DNA of 64,000 nt, taken from the NCBI GenBank assembly GCA_002494885.1, contig DACV01000007.1:278628-342627 (forward strand). The letters run 5' to 3'. The notes beneath the pieces were generated by a model. The model did no database searches. It was not told where the DNA came from and worked only from the letters and a program-made list of their open reading frames with translations. Every line of letters starts with the position of its first letter. The first letter of the stretch is position 1. This DNA is from Methanobacterium sp. UBA44 (GTDB taxonomy: Archaea; Methanobacteriota; Methanobacteria; Methanobacteriales; Methanobacteriaceae). The position numbers and the translations under genes were made by a program. Shown piece after piece: positions 62,968-64,000 of the stretch.

Positions 62968-64000
62968 TTATCTGGCTACATCTTTAATCATTGCGCCAAC
63001 TGTTTTAATTAATACAAATCCATCCATCCAGGCCTGTCTGATGATGTAGCTTGGACGTAAATAGAAATCCTTAAATGCTTTTTTCTGAAGATTTTTAAGT
63101 TCTTCAAGGGAACAATCAACTGTTTCTAACACTGGACTAAGTAATGTGTATTTTGACCAGTCGTTTACCTTTATAAGATTCTGCTCAGATGCCATGATAT
63201 AAAAATCAGTTCCTGGATAAGGAGTAGCCAGTGAAAATATAGCATAAGATGGATTAAGACTTTTTACAAAATTTATTGTCCTTTCAATACTCTGTCTGGT
63301 ATCTCCAGGCATTCCAAGAACTGCAGAAGCAATTGTTCTAACATCAAGCTTACGTGTAAGTTCAAATGTGTTTCTTATTCTATCCAGTGTAATTTTTTTA
63401 TTTAAATTATCAAGATGTTGCTGATCCGCAGATTCTACCCCTAAAAACAAAGTAATACAGCCTGAATCCTTCATTTTTCTCAATAATTTCTCAGATAAAG
63501 TATCTACCCTTGCAGTAGCTCCCCAGTAAAAATCAAGATCTCTTTCTTTAATCTCACTGCAAACCTCTTCAACTCTCTTTCTGTTCATTGTGAATGTATC
63601 ATCCATGAATGCCATCATTTCTGCATCATGTACGTCCACCAGATGCTCCATTTCATCAACTATATTCTCGGCAGATCTCATTCTTAATTTATGTCCATGC
63701 ATAGCTGCTGATGAACAAAATGAGCATTTATGAGGACATCCTCTTCCTGAAATTAGAGTTCCTGTTGTAAGTTTCATATTGAGTATTTTATATTCATCCA
63801 TTGGTAAAAGATGCCTTGCAGGAAACGGTATTTCATCTAAATCTTCTATAATAGGCCGCGGCGGAGTTGTAAATTTTCTTGTGGCTATTCCTTTAACTTT
63901 TTTAAAGTCTCCGCCCCTCTGAATGGTTTGAACCAGTTCAAGCATGGTGTATTCTCCTTCACCACAGATTATAAAGTCTATACAGTCATTTTTTAAAAGC
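62968..64000 (-). CDS. B12-binding-type radical SAM protein, 5' end outside window
   Basis: The frame is open to the right edge, where it reads IDFIICGEGEYT before the first visible Met at 63945, the end of a B12-binding domain of the BzdE/HpnR kind. It continues with the radical SAM CxxxCxxC cluster (CPHKCSFC, three Cys) and GVESADQQHLDNL, then a C-terminal helical region. The N-terminus is missing. Likely methylates or rearranges a lipid, tetrapyrrole or peptide; the substrate is unknown. Confidence 0.88.
   Translation of the reverse strand, partial: LLKNDCIDFIICGEGEYTMLELVQTIQRGGDFKKVKGIATRKFTTPPRPIIEDLDEIPFPARHLLPMDEYKILNMKLTTGTLISGRGCPHKCSFCSSAAMHGHKLRMRSAENIVDEMEHLVDVHDAEMMAFMDDTFTMNRKRVEEVCSEIKERDLDFYWGATARVDTLSEKLLRKMKDSGCITLFLGVESADQQHLDNLNKKITLDRIRNTFELTRKLDVRTIASAVLGMPGDTRQSIERTINFVKSLNPSYAIFSLATPYPGTDFYIMASEQNLIKVNDWSKYTLLSPVLETVDCSLEELKNLQKKAFKDFYLRPSYIIRQAWMDGFVLIKTVGAMIKDVAR

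Overview
The window is AT-rich archaeal chromosome from a methanogen of the order Methanobacteriales, most like the genus Methanobacterium. Archaeal information-processing genes are spread through it: TFB, Gar1, aRF1, DnaG-type primase, Orc1/Cdc6, aIF5A, RtcB with archease, VAT/Cdc48 and a XerA-type recombinase. Methanogen cofactor genes sit beside them: coenzyme F430 synthase (cfbE) and the methanopterin gene mptE. No rRNA, tRNA or CRISPR array was found. The order-level placement rests on gene content recognised by eye; the genus is an inference.

Layout. 1-3.4 kb is an accessory redox/hydrolase island with a bacterial look: two paralogous alpha/beta hydrolases with a Cys nucleophile elbow, a flavodoxin, a CMD-family protein, a collapsed cupin remnant and an HxlR regulator. 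3.5-7.4 kb holds a DegT-like aminotransferase, an Nre DNA-repair protein with a PCNA-binding tail, a GNAT acetyltransferase, a broken methyltransferase and a possible mobile-element remnant. 7.5-10.2 kb is a TetR-controlled secondary alcohol dehydrogenase plus SDR operon with two operators 52 bp apart. 10.2-17.3 kb holds MsrB, an intact methyltransferase, and the two GMP synthase subunits, which are separated by three envelope-polysaccharide genes (DUF2142, GtrA, UDP-galactopyranose mutase-like). 17.3-23.2 kb carries small membrane or hypothetical genes, DUF447, a receiver-histidine kinase, a metallo-beta-lactamase-fold protein, adenine deaminase and a PsbP-like protein.

23.3-27.1 kb is an arginine/agmatine/hypusine block: ornithine cyclodeaminase, agmatinase, aIF5A and, divergently, pyruvoyl arginine decarboxylase. 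27.1-32.2 kb runs suhB, nadK, cfbE, hemC and a sugar-nucleotide dehydrogenase. 32.5-43.9 kb is core metabolism and information processing: GfcR, aRF1, UMP kinase, Zn-ribbon membrane protein, TFB-Gar1, flippase-like protein, RraA, DUF211, Toprim protein, DnaG, a protease-less Lon-like ATPase and XerA.

43.9-48.5 kb is a decay zone. At least seven genes (WYL-like, cupin, two TPR, beta-helix, two unknown) carry frameshifts or stops around intact bioY and a glycosyltransferase. 48.5-64 kb returns to intact housekeeping genes: DUF763, nadA, thioinosine phosphorylase, RtcB with a 47-residue zinc ribbon and archease, VAT, a small membrane protein tail-to-tail with cdc6, ArsR, Rieske, UbiA, mptE, a class V aspartate aminotransferase and a truncated B12-radical SAM protein.

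Non-coding signals worth attention are clusters of tiny-loop hairpins upstream of guaAb, aIF5A and the DUF211 gene; a GC-elevated structured spacer at 23.3 kb; a two-part palindrome between aIF5A and the arginine decarboxylase; and operator-like palindromes next to the HxlR, TetR and ArsR genes. Several true starts are probably TTG or GTG, chosen here from Shine-Dalgarno spacing.
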